Both the position numbers and the translations under genes were made by a program. Below are positions 62,878-64,000 of a DNA stretch of 64,000 nucleotides, piece by piece. Within the stretch, counting starts at the first letter, position 1. Each line of letters starts with the position of its first letter. The notes beneath the pieces were generated by a model. That model saw only the letters and a program-made list of their open reading frames with translations. It was not told the DNA's origin and ran no database searches. Source of the stretch: Pseudomonadales bacterium (GTDB taxonomy: Bacteria; Pseudomonadota; Gammaproteobacteria; Pseudomonadales; Pseudohongiellaceae); NCBI GenBank assembly GCA_022827425.1, contig JAJDSZ010000090.1:1-64000 (forward strand), given 5' to 3'.

Positions 62878-64000
62878 ATGGAAAGAGATGAACTGATCCG
62901 GCCCCAGGCGCTGCAACAGAAGTATCGTATTGCCGAGTCGCGCCCCCTGGCCGGCGGAAAAAATCTGCTGCGCAATGCGGTCTTTGTCCTGGTGGCGATT
63001 ACCCTGGGCGCCGGGCTGCTGCTGACGCTGACTTCCTACAAGGTCACCGAACAGGCCCCGGGAGTGCTCGTGCCGGTGGAGGGGCTGCAGAAACTCTCCA
63101 TCGGCGGCTCGGGACAGGTGGAGGAACTGCTTGTGGCGGAAGGCGACGCCGTGGCGGCGGGTCAGGCGCTGGCCCGGGTGTCGCTGGCCGCGGTGAGCCA
63201 GTTTTCCGAAGCCCACGAGTTGCGCATCGAAGCCCTGCGCGAGCGCCGGGCGGCCTTGCGGGAGAAAATCCCGCTGCACCAGGAAGAACATGAACTCGCC
63301 CTGCGCCGCAATCTGGAATTGCAGGCGCACGCCGGGGAATCACTGGAAACCGCCAGACGCAAACAGGCGCTGCTGCGCGAACGCATCCGCGTCAGCGAGC
63401 GGCACCTGCTGCAAATCGAGTCCCTGCTCGAAGCCGCCGCAATCACCACCTTCCAGTTCGACGAAGCCTATGCGGCGCACCTGCAACTCGCCCAGGAAGC
63501 GGCGGAGACCGACCGCCAGACGGTCGAGCAGGAGCTTCGCATCAAGGATCTGAAAGCCGATTACGAGCAGCAGAACCTGGCCAAGAACCAGCTTGATCTT
63601 TCACTCGGCGAGGAAATCGGCCAACTCGGCTCCGAAATCAGGCAACTGGAAACCCAACAATCGGTTTTTCTTCATGCCGACCGGGACGGCCTCGTGGCCA
63701 CGGTTGCCGTGCGCATCGGCGACAGCTTCCGGGCGGGGCAGCCGCTGATCTATCTCGGTCCGGAGCAATCCCGGCTCAGCGCCGAAATCTATGTGCCATC
63801 CCGGGTCATCGGCAAGGTGGCCCTCGGCCAGCAGGTGATGCTGAGCTATGAATCCTTCGACTACCGGGAATACGGCCGCTATGACGCCACCATCGACTCG
63901 GTGCCCGGCGCCCGCCTTGACCCCCGGGAGCAACTGCTGCCCCTGAGTGTGCTCAATGAACCCGTCTACCGGGTGCGGGCGGCGCTTGAGCGGCAAAGCG
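62878..64000 (+). CDS. HlyD-family membrane fusion protein (3' end outside window)
   Basis: 374 residues visible, frame open to the window end. A single N-terminal helix (about 33-53), a biotinyl-lipoyl-like half (GVLVPVEGLQKLSIGGSGQV, EGDAVAAGQALARV), a long coiled-coil hairpin (about 120-250) and the second lipoyl half (LVATVAVRIGDSFRAGQPLI). It is the CvaA-type adaptor of ABC exporters for peptides or proteins. GAGGAT precedes the ATG. Together with the ACP and acyltransferase upstream, it suggests export of an acylated product. Confidence 0.87.
   Translation, partial: MERDELIRPQALQQKYRIAESRPLAGGKNLLRNAVFVLVAITLGAGLLLTLTSYKVTEQAPGVLVPVEGLQKLSIGGSGQVEELLVAEGDAVAAGQALARVSLAAVSQFSEAHELRIEALRERRAALREKIPLHQEEHELALRRNLELQAHAGESLETARRKQALLRERIRVSERHLLQIESLLEAAAITTFQFDEAYAAHLQLAQEAAETDRQTVEQELRIKDLKADYEQQNLAKNQLDLSLGEEIGQLGSEIRQLETQQSVFLHADRDGLVATVAVRIGDSFRAGQPLIYLGPEQSRLSAEIYVPSRVIGKVALGQQVMLSYESFDYREYGRYDATIDSVPGARLDPREQLLPLSVLNEPVYRVRAALERQS

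Overview
The window looks like the chromosome of a high-GC (about 60-65 % by eye), Gram-negative gammaproteobacterium, probably marine or host-associated. The pointers are two TonB-dependent receptors, Lol-type lipoproteins, a Pseudomonas-like LPS core locus (waaF-waaC-waaG-carbamoyltransferase, lpxL-like, hldE, waaA), KatG and haem-copper monooxygenase-like proteins. No rRNA, tRNA or CRISPR array was seen. The genus cannot be named from this sequence alone. 

Layout: 0-2.2 kb holds the end of a TonB receptor gene and a PhoB-type regulator. 2.2-8.1 kb has three secreted proteins that join a c-type haem motif to a PHM/DBH-like copper monooxygenase fold (two tandem paralogues and a redoxin-fused third whose CuM histidines are missing), plus a secreted hypothetical. 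8.1-11.5 kb has an acyltransferase, a thioesterase, a Ser/Thr kinase and a 3-hydroxyisobutyrate dehydrogenase-type reductase. 11.5-18.3 kb is a compact carbohydrate-uptake locus (ROK regulator, TonB receptor, Na+/solute symporter, GH63/MGH1-like hydrolase). 18.5-22.7 kb has katG, a threonine synthase-like enzyme and a small coiled-coil protein. 22.8-38.1 kb is a long co-directional set of envelope genes: TPR/TonB-C protein, lipoproteins, TPR membrane protein, PEGA-SUMF1 protein, small acidic exported protein, ExbB/TolQ-like channel, actin/Hsp70-like protein, two membrane-anchored vWA proteins, two lipoproteins and an M48 protease. 38.2-49.7 kb is LPS core/lipid A synthesis with an AKR and an FAD oxidoreductase. 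59-61.6 kb has waaA and a Xaa-Pro dipeptidase. 61.7-64 kb starts an acyltransferase / acyl carrier protein / HlyD export locus cut by the window edge.

Between these, 50.2-58.8 kb is a decayed island of partly AT-rich sequence. It holds an IS256-family element with a 9-bp target duplication, an IS5-family element flanked by CTAG, a P4-type integrase remnant, VapBC, a MoxR ATPase without Walker A, a DUF3150/vWA chimera, transposase and Ca-binding-repeat fragments, and a truncated RAYT-like gene. Nearly every gene there keeps its two ends but has lost its middle. A dispersed REP-like palindrome (core CGTCATTCTGCGCG) marks gene boundaries outside and around the island.

The strongest candidate for an undescribed system is the 22.8-38.1 kb set. 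An ExbB/TolQ-like channel without ExbD/TolR is encoded beside two vWA proteins whose single N-terminal membrane helix carries an ExbD/MotB-like aspartate (FLDV...CGFGA). This suggests a proton-driven envelope machine that uses vWA domains as its periplasmic effectors. Two of its proteins also share a 19-residue C-terminal motif ending in FPADI.
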